Assembly (NCBI GenBank): GCA_002422795.1
Contig: DITJ01000106.1
Coordinates: 19,722 to 48,721 of the forward strand
Origin: Alphaproteobacteria bacterium UBA6187
GTDB taxonomy: Bacteria > Pseudomonadota > Alphaproteobacteria > Rickettsiales > UBA6187
DNA: 29,000 nt
Reading direction: 5' to 3'
The notes beneath the pieces were generated by a model. That model saw nothing but the letters and a program-made list of their open reading frames with translations, was not told the DNA's origin and ran no database searches. Made by a program: the position numbers and the translations under genes. Each line of letters begins with the position of its first letter. Position 1 is the first letter of the stretch. Positions 7,908 through 15,932 of the stretch are shown in pieces.

Positions 7908-8135
7908 ATGCCAACTAATAATCCAAGAGTTAATGTAACTTTAGAAGAAGATGCACTTGAAATGCTTCAATTGCTGGCAAAGCGCGCGCATACTTCTGTT
8001 GCGGGTCTTGCCAGGAAATTTATACTTGATGCAATTGAAAATGATGAAGATATGGCTTTATGCAAACTTGCTGAAAAGAGGTTGGCTGAGGATGAGGGGA
8101 AGCCAAGGATAAGTCACGAAGATTTCTGGGCATAG
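7908..8135 (+). CDS. Ribbon-helix-helix antitoxin (RelB/CopG-like)
   Basis: The product is a 75-residue acidic protein with an N-terminal ribbon-helix-helix DNA-binding fold. The strand RVNVTLEEDALEML (about 7-20) leads into the helix AKRAHTSVAGLARKFILDAI (about 24-43). The C-terminal tail is charged and ends in HEDFWA, the kind of flexible region that wraps a RelE toxin. AAGGAG (7894-7899) lies eight bases before the ATG. The toxin gene follows after three bases. The antitoxin role is assigned from size, fold and partner; the exact subfamily is uncertain. Confidence 0.85.
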   Translation: MPTNNPRVNVTLEEDALEMLQLLAKRAHTSVAGLARKFILDAIENDEDMALCKLAEKRLAEDEGKPRISHEDFWA

Positions 8136-8138
8136 TTT

Positions 8139-8393
8139 ATGTATAAAATAGAATATACGGATTCAGCTAAGAGAGATCGGCCTAAATTATCATCAAAAGC
8201 TAAATTAATAATACAGGACGCTATTAATAAAAAGCTTGCAACCGATCCCATCAGGTTTGGTAAACCGCTACGCCATAATCTAAAAGGATTGCGTAGTTTG
8301 CGTGTAAGTAGCTATAGAGTGATTTATCTTGTAAAAGATGATGTAGTTATAGTTACAAATATAAGGCACCGCAAGGATGTGTATGAAGAATAA
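8139..8393 (+). CDS. RelE/ParE family toxin
   Basis: The product is an 84-residue RelE-superfamily protein, most likely a ribosome-dependent mRNA endonuclease. It shows the opening IEYTDSAKRDRPKLSSKAK, the middle PLRHNLKGLRSLRV, and the core strands SYRVIYLVKDDVVIVTNIRHRKDVYE. These match the RelE pattern closely, including the basic IRHRKDVY end. It is antitoxin-first, three bases after the RHH gene. RelE and ParE cannot be separated with certainty by eye; the RVIY and HRKDVYE pattern favours RelE. Confidence 0.87.
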   Translation: MYKIEYTDSAKRDRPKLSSKAKLIIQDAINKKLATDPIRFGKPLRHNLKGLRSLRVSSYRVIYLVKDDVVIVTNIRHRKDVYEE

Positions 8394-8423
8394 TTATTAC
8401 CTCATAATAATCTGGCAGGTAAA

Positions 8424-8819
8424 ATGAAAATCAATTCAACAGTTTTAGAAAAAGCCTTACAAAGCCTTAATGCTGTTTTGGTTATGGAAAGGGATGAAGC
8501 TAATATTGTAAGGGATTCTGCAATACAGAGGTTTGAATATACTTATGGACTTGCTGTTAAATTTATAGAAAGACAACTTGAAAATATGCTGGCAATTCCA
8601 GATGATGTGGCTGGAATGTCCTTTCATGATTTAATCAGGACTGCGGCTGAAAAGGATATTGTTGATAACCCGGTTCTGTGGTTTGAATATAGAAAAAAGC
8701 GCAATATAACTTCACATACCTATGATGAAGCAAAGGCAGAAGAAGTATATAGTATTTTACAGGATTTTGCAAAAAGTGCCGGATATATGCTCGAAAGGAT
8801 AAAAAGGTTAAATAGCTGA
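8424..8819 (+). CDS. hepT: HEPN-domain toxin, HepT family
   Basis: The product is a 131-residue all-helical HEPN protein of the HI0074/HepT type, formerly called nucleotidyltransferase substrate-binding protein. The catalytic RNase motif R-X4-H-X-Y is intact as RNITSHTY, with Arg93, His98 and Tyr100. In characterised HepT/MntA pairs the tyrosine of this motif is AMPylated by MntA, which silences the toxin; an intact motif suggests the same here. The upstream pattern SAIQRFEYTYGLAVKFIER is typical of the family. It starts 31 bases after the RelE stop, and its stop is one base before the mntA ATG. Confidence 0.9.
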   Translation: MKINSTVLEKALQSLNAVLVMERDEANIVRDSAIQRFEYTYGLAVKFIERQLENMLAIPDDVAGMSFHDLIRTAAEKDIVDNPVLWFEYRKKRNITSHTYDEAKAEEVYSILQDFAKSAGYMLERIKRLNS

Positions 8820-8820
8820 T

Positions 8821-9123
8821 ATGTTTGTGGATAAACACAATTTAGAAATTATAAATAATATATTGCATGAACATGTGCCGCATTGTGAAGTTTGGGCATT
8901 TGGCTCAAGGGTGCATGGCCATAACTTTAAGAAGTTTTCTGATCTTGATATTGCTGTAATTTCTGAAAATAAAATACCTGCAAGCATAATATCCAGCCTT
9001 GAGGAGGATTTTATCGAATCTTATCTGCCATTTAAAGTTGATGTAATTGATTTTGCAACTATCAATGACGACTTTAAGAAAATTATTAAAAATAATTATG
9101 AAGTTATACAATCTAGAAGTTAA
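8821..9123 (+). CDS. mntA: Minimal nucleotidyltransferase antitoxin, MntA family
   Basis: The product is a 100-residue minimal nucleotidyltransferase paired with HepT. The polymerase-beta-like active site is complete: GSRVHG (Gly28-Ser29), KKFSDLDIAV with Asp41 and Asp43, and a third acidic strand VDVID (Asp74 or Asp77). In the known system the enzyme transfers AMP onto the toxin tyrosine. The gene follows hepT by one base and is followed by dapE after six bases, so the pair sits inside a run of same-strand genes. Identification of the family is firm; the biological role is inferred. Confidence 0.9.
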   Translation: MFVDKHNLEIINNILHEHVPHCEVWAFGSRVHGHNFKKFSDLDIAVISENKIPASIISSLEEDFIESYLPFKVDVIDFATINDDFKKIIKNNYEVIQSRS

Positions 9124-9129
9124 GTATAT

Positions 9130-10284
9130 ATGAAAATTGACCCTTTAGAACTCTCCAAACAGCTAATAAAATGTCGTAGCGTAACCCCGCATGATGATGG
9201 GGTTATGGATGTATTAGTGCAGGCATTAGAGCCACTTGGGTTTAAATGTGAAATAGTCACTTTTTCAGAAGAAGGCACTGAACCTGTAAAAAATTTATAT
9301 GCACGTTTTGGAAATGGTGGTAAAAACTTCTGCTTTGCAGGCCATGTGGATGTTGTGCCATCAGGTGACGAAGCAAGCTGGACAAGTAACCCGTTTTTGC
9401 CGGAAGTGCGCGGTGGTATGCTTTATGGCAGAGGCGCATCGGATATGAAATGCGCAGTGGCTGCGTTTGTTGCGGCAGCTAGTGCTTTTATAGAAAAAAC
9501 CCAGGTTCCAGGTTCCATCTCGCTCCTCATCACAGGCGATGAAGAAGCAATCAGCATAAACGGTACTAAAAAGATGCTGGCGCATATTGCTGCAAAAGGT
9601 GAAAAGCTTGATGCCTGCATAGTTGGAGAACCAACTAACCCTGAAGCTCTTGGCGGTATGGTAAAAATTGGTCGCCGTGGTAGCGTTATGTTTAGCGTAA
9701 CTATATGGGGTAAGCAGGGGCATGTGGCATACCCGCACCTTGCAGATAACCCGATAAAACGCCTTAATACTATATTATATAGTTTAAGTACGCACCAGCT
9801 TGATTCTGGCAATGAATTTTTCCAGCCTTCAAATTTAGAAATTGTAACATTTGATGTGAATAACCCGGCAGATAATGTAATCCCGCAAATGGCTACAGCT
9901 AAGTTTAACATAAGGTTTAATGATGAGCATACGTCAGGCACGCTGATAAAATGGGTGGAAGGGATATGCGCATCAATCTGTGAGGATAATGGGGCAAAGT
10001 TTGAAATAAAAACCCGCGTGTCCGGTGAGTCATTCATTACCAAGCCAGGGGAACTTAGCAATATAGTATGTGATGCTGTAACAAAAATCACTGGAAATAT
10101 ACCGGAGCTTAGCACTACCGGAGGCACATCTGATGCCCGCTTTATCAAAGATTACTGTCCGGTTGTAGAATTTGGCCTATGCAACAAAACTGCCCATAAA
10201 ATTGATGAAAGCGCATCAGTAGATGAGATTTATAAGCTGGCTGAAGTTTATGAGGCAGTACTCTATGATTACTTTACAGCCTAA
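9130..10284 (+). CDS. dapE: Succinyl-diaminopimelate desuccinylase
   Basis: DapE is an M20 metallopeptidase that removes succinate from N-succinyl-LL-diaminopimelate, in the succinylase route to lysine and peptidoglycan. In the 384 residues the metal sites are visible: FAGHVDVVPSGD (His72, Asp74), YGRGASDMKCAVAAF (Asp105) and TGDEEA (Glu138-Glu139). The C-terminal STTGGTSDARF and NKTAHKIDES segments are typical of DapE. Length is normal. It ends tail-to-tail with the M48 gene, overlapping by four bases. The downstream step, dapF, is about 8.4 kb away in this window. Confidence 0.95.
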   Translation: MKIDPLELSKQLIKCRSVTPHDDGVMDVLVQALEPLGFKCEIVTFSEEGTEPVKNLYARFGNGGKNFCFAGHVDVVPSGDEASWTSNPFLPEVRGGMLYGRGASDMKCAVAAFVAAASAFIEKTQVPGSISLLITGDEEAISINGTKKMLAHIAAKGEKLDACIVGEPTNPEALGGMVKIGRRGSVMFSVTIWGKQGHVAYPHLADNPIKRLNTILYSLSTHQLDSGNEFFQPSNLEIVTFDVNNPADNVIPQMATAKFNIRFNDEHTSGTLIKWVEGICASICEDNGAKFEIKTRVSGESFITKPGELSNIVCDAVTKITGNIPELSTTGGTSDARFIKDYCPVVEFGLCNKTAHKIDESASVDEIYKLAEVYEAVLYDYFTA

Positions 10285-11417
10285 TACCTGCCGGTAAATT
10301 TATAATAAACCTGCATAACATCCCGCTGGTACTGATTAAGCTGCTGGGTTACAGGAATGTAAACCTCATTTATATAATGCTGGTATATTTCAGCTGTGTT
10401 TGAAATGCTGGTGCTATACAGGCATATATAAACTACAAGCACCATTGATGAAAAATTGCAAAGCATATTAATTATACCCGGCCTTATGGTGCCTTCCTTA
10501 ATTTTTATATTTTGTACCTTTTTTATCCTGCTATTGGTAGTGGGGTGGGTAGAAAAAAGGCTGAAATAACCCCTGCCACCCAGGAAAGAAAGCGCCTTTG
10601 CCATGTTATGCCCGCCAAATGCATAGGCAGATTCCTTATCACACCTATATTCAATTGCCCTGCCGAAAAACTTTAATATAAAATTATATACAGGCATGAA
10701 TATATAATTAAAGAATGCCATGATTGAAAAATTCACAATATTATAAATCATGATAATTAACTGCGAAATTGGCCAGCCTACCCAGGGAATAATTTTAAAA
10801 ATTGCCGCAAGGGCTACAAATATCCACTTGATAACTTTAGATAAAAAATTACTGGCAGATTCACTTGCGGAAGTTAGCAGGCCGGGCAGAAAATCTTTAT
10901 TGGCAAGATGCGACATTTCATGACCCAGTATTCCCCGCACTGAATCCAGATATTCATCATAGCTATTGGCTTTTTCCTTCATCTGGTTAAGCAGTCCAAG
11001 TGTTACTGTAACAATACTCCCGGAAAAACTTCCCACCGCATAGGCGTTGATAACTTTAAAATTCGGATCAATATATAATTTTACATTATTAATTTTAAAC
11101 TTCTTTTTAAGCAATTCAAATGATTCAATTATATCATTATGACCATAAACCGAGTTAGCTTTTTTAAATGGAATACAGCCTTTACGCAGGCGCCGCATGG
11201 TAATGCCGAATATGCTGTCAAAAACCACATAGGCGATAATTAACAAGCTAACCTTGGCTATAATAAAGAAAAATAAATTCGCCCCGATTTTAACAAAAAG
11301 GGTTTGGAAAATCATGAATAAAGGAAAAAATAATATTGATATTGGTATCAGCAAAACAATGAAATTTGTCACCGCAAGAAGAAATACCAGTAGAAAAGTG
11401 AATGGTTTTGCAAACAT
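10281..11417 (-). CDS. Membrane M48-family zinc metallopeptidase
   Basis: The product is a 378-residue membrane protease related to HtpX. The zinc motif HEMSH (166-170) is intact, and a third ligand is likely Glu256 in AIEYRCDKESA, matching the EY-AD pattern of the family. STHPTTNSRIKKV (about 289-301) also fits M48. Two or more hydrophobic segments precede the motif (about 5-35 and 45-68); more lie between the zinc ligands (about 195-250) and near the C-terminus. A Shine-Dalgarno-like AAAGGA precedes the ATG on the minus strand. The long inter-ligand hydrophobic stretch differs from a minimal HtpX, so I give no symbol. Substrate unknown. Confidence 0.85.
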   Translation of the reverse strand: MFAKPFTFLLVFLLAVTNFIVLLIPISILFFPLFMIFQTLFVKIGANLFFFIIAKVSLLIIAYVVFDSIFGITMRRLRKGCIPFKKANSVYGHNDIIESFELLKKKFKINNVKLYIDPNFKVINAYAVGSFSGSIVTVTLGLLNQMKEKANSYDEYLDSVRGILGHEMSHLANKDFLPGLLTSASESASNFLSKVIKWIFVALAAIFKIIPWVGWPISQLIIMIYNIVNFSIMAFFNYIFMPVYNFILKFFGRAIEYRCDKESAYAFGGHNMAKALSFLGGRGYFSLFSTHPTTNSRIKKVQNIKIKEGTIRPGIINMLCNFSSMVLVVYICLYSTSISNTAEIYQHYINEVYIPVTQQLNQYQRDVMQVYYKFTGRY

Positions 11418-11457
11418 TTTTTATTCCTTTTGCTAAGTTATAGTGTTTTAACTTTCT

Positions 11458-11592
11458 AATGATATTTTGTCATTGCGATGAGTCGAAGCGATAGCGAGCA
11501 CGAAGAAGCAATCCATTTTCCTTTTCTGGTAAAACTGGATTGCCACGTCACACTCACAAGAGTTCGACTCCTCGCAATGACAAAATATCATT
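11458..11592. repeat. Palindromic repeat element with 30-bp arms
   Basis: A 135-bp element has ends of 21 perfectly complementary bases (11458-11478 with 11572-11592), one mismatch, then eight more pairs (GAGTCGAA with TTCGACTC). The inner part, containing AAGCAATCC and GGATTGCC, is again roughly complementary. Sequences of the TCATTGCGA...TCGCAATGA kind are common dispersed repeats in bacterial genomes, including rickettsial ones. No gene is seen in it. Confidence 0.8.
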
Positions 11593-11654
11593 TGAAAATT
11601 AAACGCTATATATATAATTGGCAATATAACATTAAGATCAAGTATTCGGAGTTT

Positions 11655-11766
11655 CGTCATTCCCCGAATTTTTATGCAGCGCCAGCGGAATAAAAATTAT
11701 AGGGGAATCCAGTATATTAAGCTGGATCACCCTATAATTTTACTGCGTAAAATTCGGGTGATGACG
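11655..11766. repeat. Second palindromic repeat (CGTCATTCCCC type)
   Basis: The ends CGTCAT and ATGACG are complementary, as are CCCGAATTTT with AAAATTCGGG, and the inner blocks AAAATTATAGGG and CCCTATAATTTT. The whole 112 bp folds into one long imperfect hairpin. It lies about 60 bp from the preceding element and has a different sequence. It does not code for anything recognisable. Confidence 0.8.
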
Positions 11767-11842
11767 GCATACTTGTGTTAATGGTATAATTGCCATAAAA
11801 TTAGACATTATTTAGATTCCAATTTCTAAATTCGTCACTTTA

Positions 11843-13930
11843 CTAATCATTATTCCACTTCTCCCGCCCACCACGATTTTCTATATAATTTATAAGTGCG
11901 GCAACTACTTTACGGTCAAATTTTGTGCCAGCCTCATTGTTTATAGATTGAATGGTTTCATCCAGTGACTTCATAAGCCTGTGCGCCCTGGGGCTGCGCA
12001 GGCTTATGAAATCTTCCGCCACCGCTAATATTCGCGCAGTGATTAATATATCATCTCCTTTTAATTTATAAGGCCCATCTCCATCAACACGCTCATGTGC
12101 CTGTTTAATAGTTTCGATTACAGGTCCTTCAAATTCTATTTCTTCAAGTAATTCTGCGCTTACATCGGTAGTTTCATCAAAAATATGCTTTTCATCGTTT
12201 GTAAGTTCCCCGGATTTTGTTAGCAGGCTAAGGGGAATAAGCATCCTGCCAAGATTCATAAGCTTTCCTGATATTTTAACAGTTTCCACCAATATATCTT
12301 CTAGCCCCATTTCGGTTGCAATTTCCGATGCCAGCTTTGCTACGCGGGTGGAATGATCTGCTGTATATTTATCGCGCTTATCCATGAATGATAAAAGTGT
12401 GTCTATTATAGCATTAAGTGCTCTTAGCAGTTTTTCTTTTGATTGTATAGGAGCTGTTATATCCTGCTCGATAACCAGCACGCCATCACGCGATTTTCCA
12501 TCATCAGGGCTTGGTATATACATCAGCGGTATATGGCATGACTGGATAATTTTTTCTTCCCCATCTATAAAAAAGCGCTGTGTGGTATTGACAGTTTTAT
12601 GGTCGGCAAGGGCGGTAGCATTCATTTTTATATATGGCCGGGCTTTATCTTTACCCATAATATTCACCATGTTTTGCCCTAACATTTCCTTTGCACTTAT
12701 ACCTGCTTGCTGCGCGGCTTTCAGGTTAGCAAAGCGGTAGCGGTTTTTGGCGTCTACTATAAAAGTTACTTCCGGTTTGTTATCCGTGATAATACGCAAA
12801 ATATGTTTTTGCGCTTTAAGATCCATCATCATTTTACGGTATCTTCCTGCAACCCTGCTTTCTTTCAGGAAATTTGCATATTGCCACATTGCTATGATTG
12901 CGGCTGTTATAAAGAAAATTGTTATTATACCGATTGTTAGCAGGTTGTTCCTGTGGGTGGTGCTTTCTGCCAGTGCTTCATCGCTGTTAACTTTATATAC
13001 AAGTGTCCATGGTGTGTTAGCTATTTTCCGCCCTGTTACCAGAACTTTATTATAGGCATAATCACGCTTTATTGCAAACTGGCCAGGATTAAGTACAGCA
13101 AAGGATGCTTCCAGCTCTGGAGTTATATTAAGATTTTTACTTAAAGCAGGGCTGCCATCATTAGTAGGTGAAATATAGTTTAAAATATTGCCGTCCACAC
13201 GCACCAGCATTGCTTCAGCAGTTTTTTCCATAGCGCCAGGTTGTTTAAGTAAAGGAAATAATGATTCTTCAACGGTTTGTATACCTACAATGCTGCCTAC
13301 ATAATTCATTCCCGAGCCATCATCGCCCTGCACAGAAGGTATCGGAACGGAAAATACAATTGAAGGCTTGCCATCAACGCCCTTATAAATATTGGAAATA
13401 TAATTTTCTGACTGCGGCAGGTTAACGATAATTTCAGCGAGCCTGCCTTCTAAAGGAGGCATGGAAATTGTTGAAACCAAGACTTTCTTTTCCTTATCCA
13501 GTATTGCTATTCCTGAAGTTCCGCTTGTCTGGACATTAGCATTTACAGTCTGGATTGATTTGCTTGCAAAACCACTGCGCTCTGCGGTAAATACCAATAA
13601 GTTACGCAAATATGAAACTTGAAAAGGTTCTTCCTTTGATTCCGTAGGGGTCTGTAATATTTGTGAGGCGTATAATTCTAAATATTGATTATCAGCCAGA
13701 GAGGTAAGTTCAGCAAATTGCCTTGCTATCCATTCATTTACGGCATTTGCACGGCTGTCGGCAAGTATGCCAAGGCGAGTTTCCCAGTTTACCAGGTCGC
13801 GCTTGCTTTCAATAGCGACAAATTTAATAAGCCCAACTGTACTTATAATAATTACAGTAATAACAGCCACAACCGCAATAACGGCTGCCTGCTTTGTTTT
13901 GCTAAGCTTCCTGAGACTTTCTTTATACAT
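11843..13930 (-). CDS. Membrane sensor with Cache-like, PAS and degenerate HD-GYP domains
   Basis: The product is a 695-residue sensor. A transmembrane helix (about 16-38) is followed by a periplasmic Cache-like sensing region (about 40-320). A second helix (about 329-351) leads to a PAS domain (about 375-495; FIVDAKNRYRFANLKAAQQAG) and then an HD-GYP-like domain (about 500-685). In that domain the signature residues are mostly lost. HSTRV keeps His526, but the HD of the usual LHDIGK is LMNLGR (557-561), the middle HPxxG is missing, HHE has become AHE (His612), and GYP has become GPY (619-621). The start KRDKYTADHSTRVAKLA and VDGDGPYKLKGDDI-like stretch still identify the fold. It is likely a c-di-GMP phosphodiesterase relative that no longer catalyses and acts as a binding or signalling module. 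Ligand unknown. Confidence 0.8.
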   Translation of the reverse strand: MYKESLRKLSKTKQAAVIAVVAVITVIIISTVGLIKFVAIESKRDLVNWETRLGILADSRANAVNEWIARQFAELTSLADNQYLELYASQILQTPTESKEEPFQVSYLRNLLVFTAERSGFASKSIQTVNANVQTSGTSGIAILDKEKKVLVSTISMPPLEGRLAEIIVNLPQSENYISNIYKGVDGKPSIVFSVPIPSVQGDDGSGMNYVGSIVGIQTVEESLFPLLKQPGAMEKTAEAMLVRVDGNILNYISPTNDGSPALSKNLNITPELEASFAVLNPGQFAIKRDYAYNKVLVTGRKIANTPWTLVYKVNSDEALAESTTHRNNLLTIGIITIFFITAAIIAMWQYANFLKESRVAGRYRKMMMDLKAQKHILRIITDNKPEVTFIVDAKNRYRFANLKAAQQAGISAKEMLGQNMVNIMGKDKARPYIKMNATALADHKTVNTTQRFFIDGEEKIIQSCHIPLMYIPSPDDGKSRDGVLVIEQDITAPIQSKEKLLRALNAIIDTLLSFMDKRDKYTADHSTRVAKLASEIATEMGLEDILVETVKISGKLMNLGRMLIPLSLLTKSGELTNDEKHIFDETTDVSAELLEEIEFEGPVIETIKQAHERVDGDGPYKLKGDDILITARILAVAEDFISLRSPRAHRLMKSLDETIQSINNEAGTKFDRKVVAALINYIENRGGREKWNND

Positions 13931-13994
13931 AATGGTTAATTATAAACAGTAATTTTTGCCTTGCAACTAAAAGTGCATAATAATCATAGCTTTA

Positions 13995-14468
13995 TTAAAT
14001 AACATCCTTCCCACTTTTTCTTATTTCCGCAACACCTTTATTTGCAAGCGCATCAGCCAGTTCATTGCCGGCATTGCCTGAATGGCCTTTAACCCATTTC
14101 CACTGCACATTATGTGAGGCAATTGCAGCGTCTAGCTCCTGCCATAAATCAATGTTTTTGACAGGTTTTTTATCAGCGGTGCGCCAGCCGTTTTTCTTCC
14201 AGCCATGAATCCATTTGGTGATGCCGTCTTTCATGTAATTGCTATCGGTGTGTAGCTCGGCAACACACTCTGTTTTCAGGCTTTGCAGGGCGCGTATGGC
14301 AGCGGTTAGTTCCATACGGTTATTGGTGGTGTGCTTTTCCCCACCAAAAATCTCTTTTTTATGGCCGTTATATTCAAGTACAGCTCCCCAGCCGCCAACC
14401 CCTGGGTTACCGGAACATGCACCGTCTGTGTGGATTATTACTGTTTTGGGTGATTCAGTTGTTTTCAT
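13995..14468 (-). CDS. rnhA: Ribonuclease HI
   Basis: RNase HI cuts RNA in RNA-DNA hybrids. The 157 residues show all four acidic active-site residues: Asp15 in HTDGACSGNPG, Glu53 in NRMELTAA, Asp75 in HTDSNYMKDGI and Asp139 in NELADALAN. His129 of VKGHSGNAGN is also present. The length is standard. The gene overlaps the end of thrB by 14 bases, so the two are probably translationally coupled; the pairing thrB-rnhA is familiar from alphaproteobacteria. Confidence 0.96.
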   Translation of the reverse strand: MKTTESPKTVIIHTDGACSGNPGVGGWGAVLEYNGHKKEIFGGEKHTTNNRMELTAAIRALQSLKTECVAELHTDSNYMKDGITKWIHGWKKNGWRTADKKPVKNIDLWQELDAAIASHNVQWKWVKGHSGNAGNELADALANKGVAEIRKSGKDVI

Positions 14469-15450
14469 GGATTATCTCTATCCCATATTCCCTATAGGAT
14501 GTAATTTCTTTGTGGAAACGTAATTTATATAAATATTCAAGGGGGTTTTTTGTATGCACAAGCGCGTCATTAACCGGGTACATTTTGGCGTGCATACGGG
14601 TCAGTAAAAAGCGCATTGCCGCGCCAGTTGCAAGCAAAGGCAGGGCCTGGAATTCACCCCCGGAAATTTTCCTTACACTATTATATGAAGAAACCAGTGC
14701 ATTTGCCTTAGATTTATTAAATTCCCATTTATTTGCCGCAGGCGTATCGAAGCACCAGGCATTGATACATATTGCCAGGTCATACATAAAAATATCATCA
14801 CAGGCGAAATAAAAATCAATTATCCCAGCAATTTTACCATCACTTGCAAATAATACGTTATCAGGAAAAATATCACCGTGGATTACCCCTGATGGAAGAT
14901 TCTTCGGCCACTGGCTGTTTAGCCACTCGCGTACCTGGGATATCTCATCCTTAAGCCCTGGTGATATTTCTTCAGCGCGGTCTTTTACGGAATCGAATTT
15001 CTTTCTCCAGCCTTCAAGGCCAATTTCATTAGCGCGTTTTAAAGGGAAGTCGGCGCCTGCAAGGTGCATTTTGGCAATGTTACGCCCGAGTTCTTCAATG
15101 TATGGAAGCGATGCGTTAGTCACCTCGAAGCCCTTAACAAAGCTCACAATAGCGCAAGGCTTGTCTTTAATATGGGATATGTTAAGGCCGGAATTGTTCT
15201 TTATCGGGGTAGGGCATGGAATGCCTTTTGAAGAAAAATGCCCCATTAAATCAAGGAAAAATGGCAGGTCTTTTTCATTTACGCTATGCTCGTATATTGT
15301 AAGCACGTAGCGGTTGTTTTCAGTGTCCAGAATGAAATTAGAGTTCTGAATGCCAGCGGCAATCCCCGAAAATGTTTTTAATTTGCCAATATCATATTGG
15401 ACGAGTAAACTTTCCAGGTCGCTTTGTGATATTTTCGTATATACGGCCAT
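14455..15450 (-). CDS. thrB: Homoserine kinase, APH-fold type
   Basis: This kinase phosphorylates homoserine in threonine synthesis. It belongs to the aminoglycoside-phosphotransferase fold rather than the GHMP class. The 331 residues open with MAVYTKISQSDLESLLVQYD, the family start, and continue with FSGIAAGIQNSNF. The catalytic loop is HGDIFPDNV (191-199), followed by the metal motif IIDFYFACDD (about 210-219). The frame is open 63 bases further upstream, but those residues are not family-like, so I place the start at 15450. The stop lies inside the start of rnhA. Confidence 0.93.
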   Translation of the reverse strand: MAVYTKISQSDLESLLVQYDIGKLKTFSGIAAGIQNSNFILDTENNRYVLTIYEHSVNEKDLPFFLDLMGHFSSKGIPCPTPIKNNSGLNISHIKDKPCAIVSFVKGFEVTNASLPYIEELGRNIAKMHLAGADFPLKRANEIGLEGWRKKFDSVKDRAEEISPGLKDEISQVREWLNSQWPKNLPSGVIHGDIFPDNVLFASDGKIAGIIDFYFACDDIFMYDLAICINAWCFDTPAANKWEFNKSKANALVSSYNSVRKISGGEFQALPLLATGAAMRFLLTRMHAKMYPVNDALVHTKNPLEYLYKLRFHKEITSYREYGIEIIHENN

Positions 15451-15560
15451 AATAAATAAAAAAATAATGGATTTTTCTAGCAAGTTTCTATAGCAGAGTG
15501 TATTTAAGTACAAGTAGTAAATGGATTGTAGATTGCAGATTTAATATTTATGGAAAATAA

Positions 15561-15818
15561 ATGACCGATACTAATGTAGCCCCACAAGTAGCGCAATCTT
15601 CCCCTTATATGGTGGAAGTTGAGGCAGGCAAGCAATATTCATGGTGCTCATGCGGGTTCAGTAAAACGCAGCCATTTTGTGATGGTGCGCACCGGGAGTC
15701 TGGCACTGGCCTGAAATCCGTGAAATATTTAGCTACTGAAACTAAGCGGGTTGCATTTTGTGGTTGCAAGAAAACTGGCAATTCCCCAATGTGTGATGGC
15801 GCGCATAAGAATATTTAA
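15561..15818 (+). CDS. Dual CDGSH-type iron-sulfur protein
   Basis: The product is an 85-residue protein with two complete CDGSH-type [2Fe-2S] sites. The first uses Cys29, Cys31, Cys40 and His44 (CSCGFSKTQPFCDGAH); the second uses Cys67, Cys69, Cys78 and His82 (CGCKKTGNSPMCDGAH). Tandem sites in such a short chain resemble the bacterial/mitochondrial MitoNEET-3 type. These proteins transfer electrons or clusters; the target is unknown. It is divergent from thrB, with 110 bases between the starts. Confidence 0.9.
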   Translation: MTDTNVAPQVAQSSPYMVEVEAGKQYSWCSCGFSKTQPFCDGAHRESGTGLKSVKYLATETKRVAFCGCKKTGNSPMCDGAHKNI

Positions 15819-15827
15819 TTAATTGCG

Positions 15828-15850
15828 CTAGTTACTGGTTGCTAGTATCA
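15828..15850. repeat. Degenerate GTTGCTAG-type repeat
   Basis: CTAGTTACTGGTTGCTAGTA has the same heptamer-like unit as the spacers near rpsA and ihfB. It has only about two copies and no clear inverted partner, so it may be a decayed array. Confidence 0.5.
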
Positions 15851-15932
15851 GTAAATAATTATAATAAATTAAAAAAGCTTGAAGCTGGTAATTATATATC
15901 AGTATTATCGGCAAATAATAAAAAGGTATAAA

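Noticed and set aside
9423..10148. Long minus-strand frame opposite dapE
   Set aside because: dapE is a clear family match over the whole stretch; the opposite frame has no recognisable motif.
11478..11693. Plus-strand open frame over the palindromic repeats
   Set aside because: It lies across two non-coding repeats and its translation looks like no known protein.
15451..15513. Upstream extension of thrB
   Set aside because: Family members begin at MAVYTKIS; the extra 21 residues are hydrophobic and unlike any homologue start I know.
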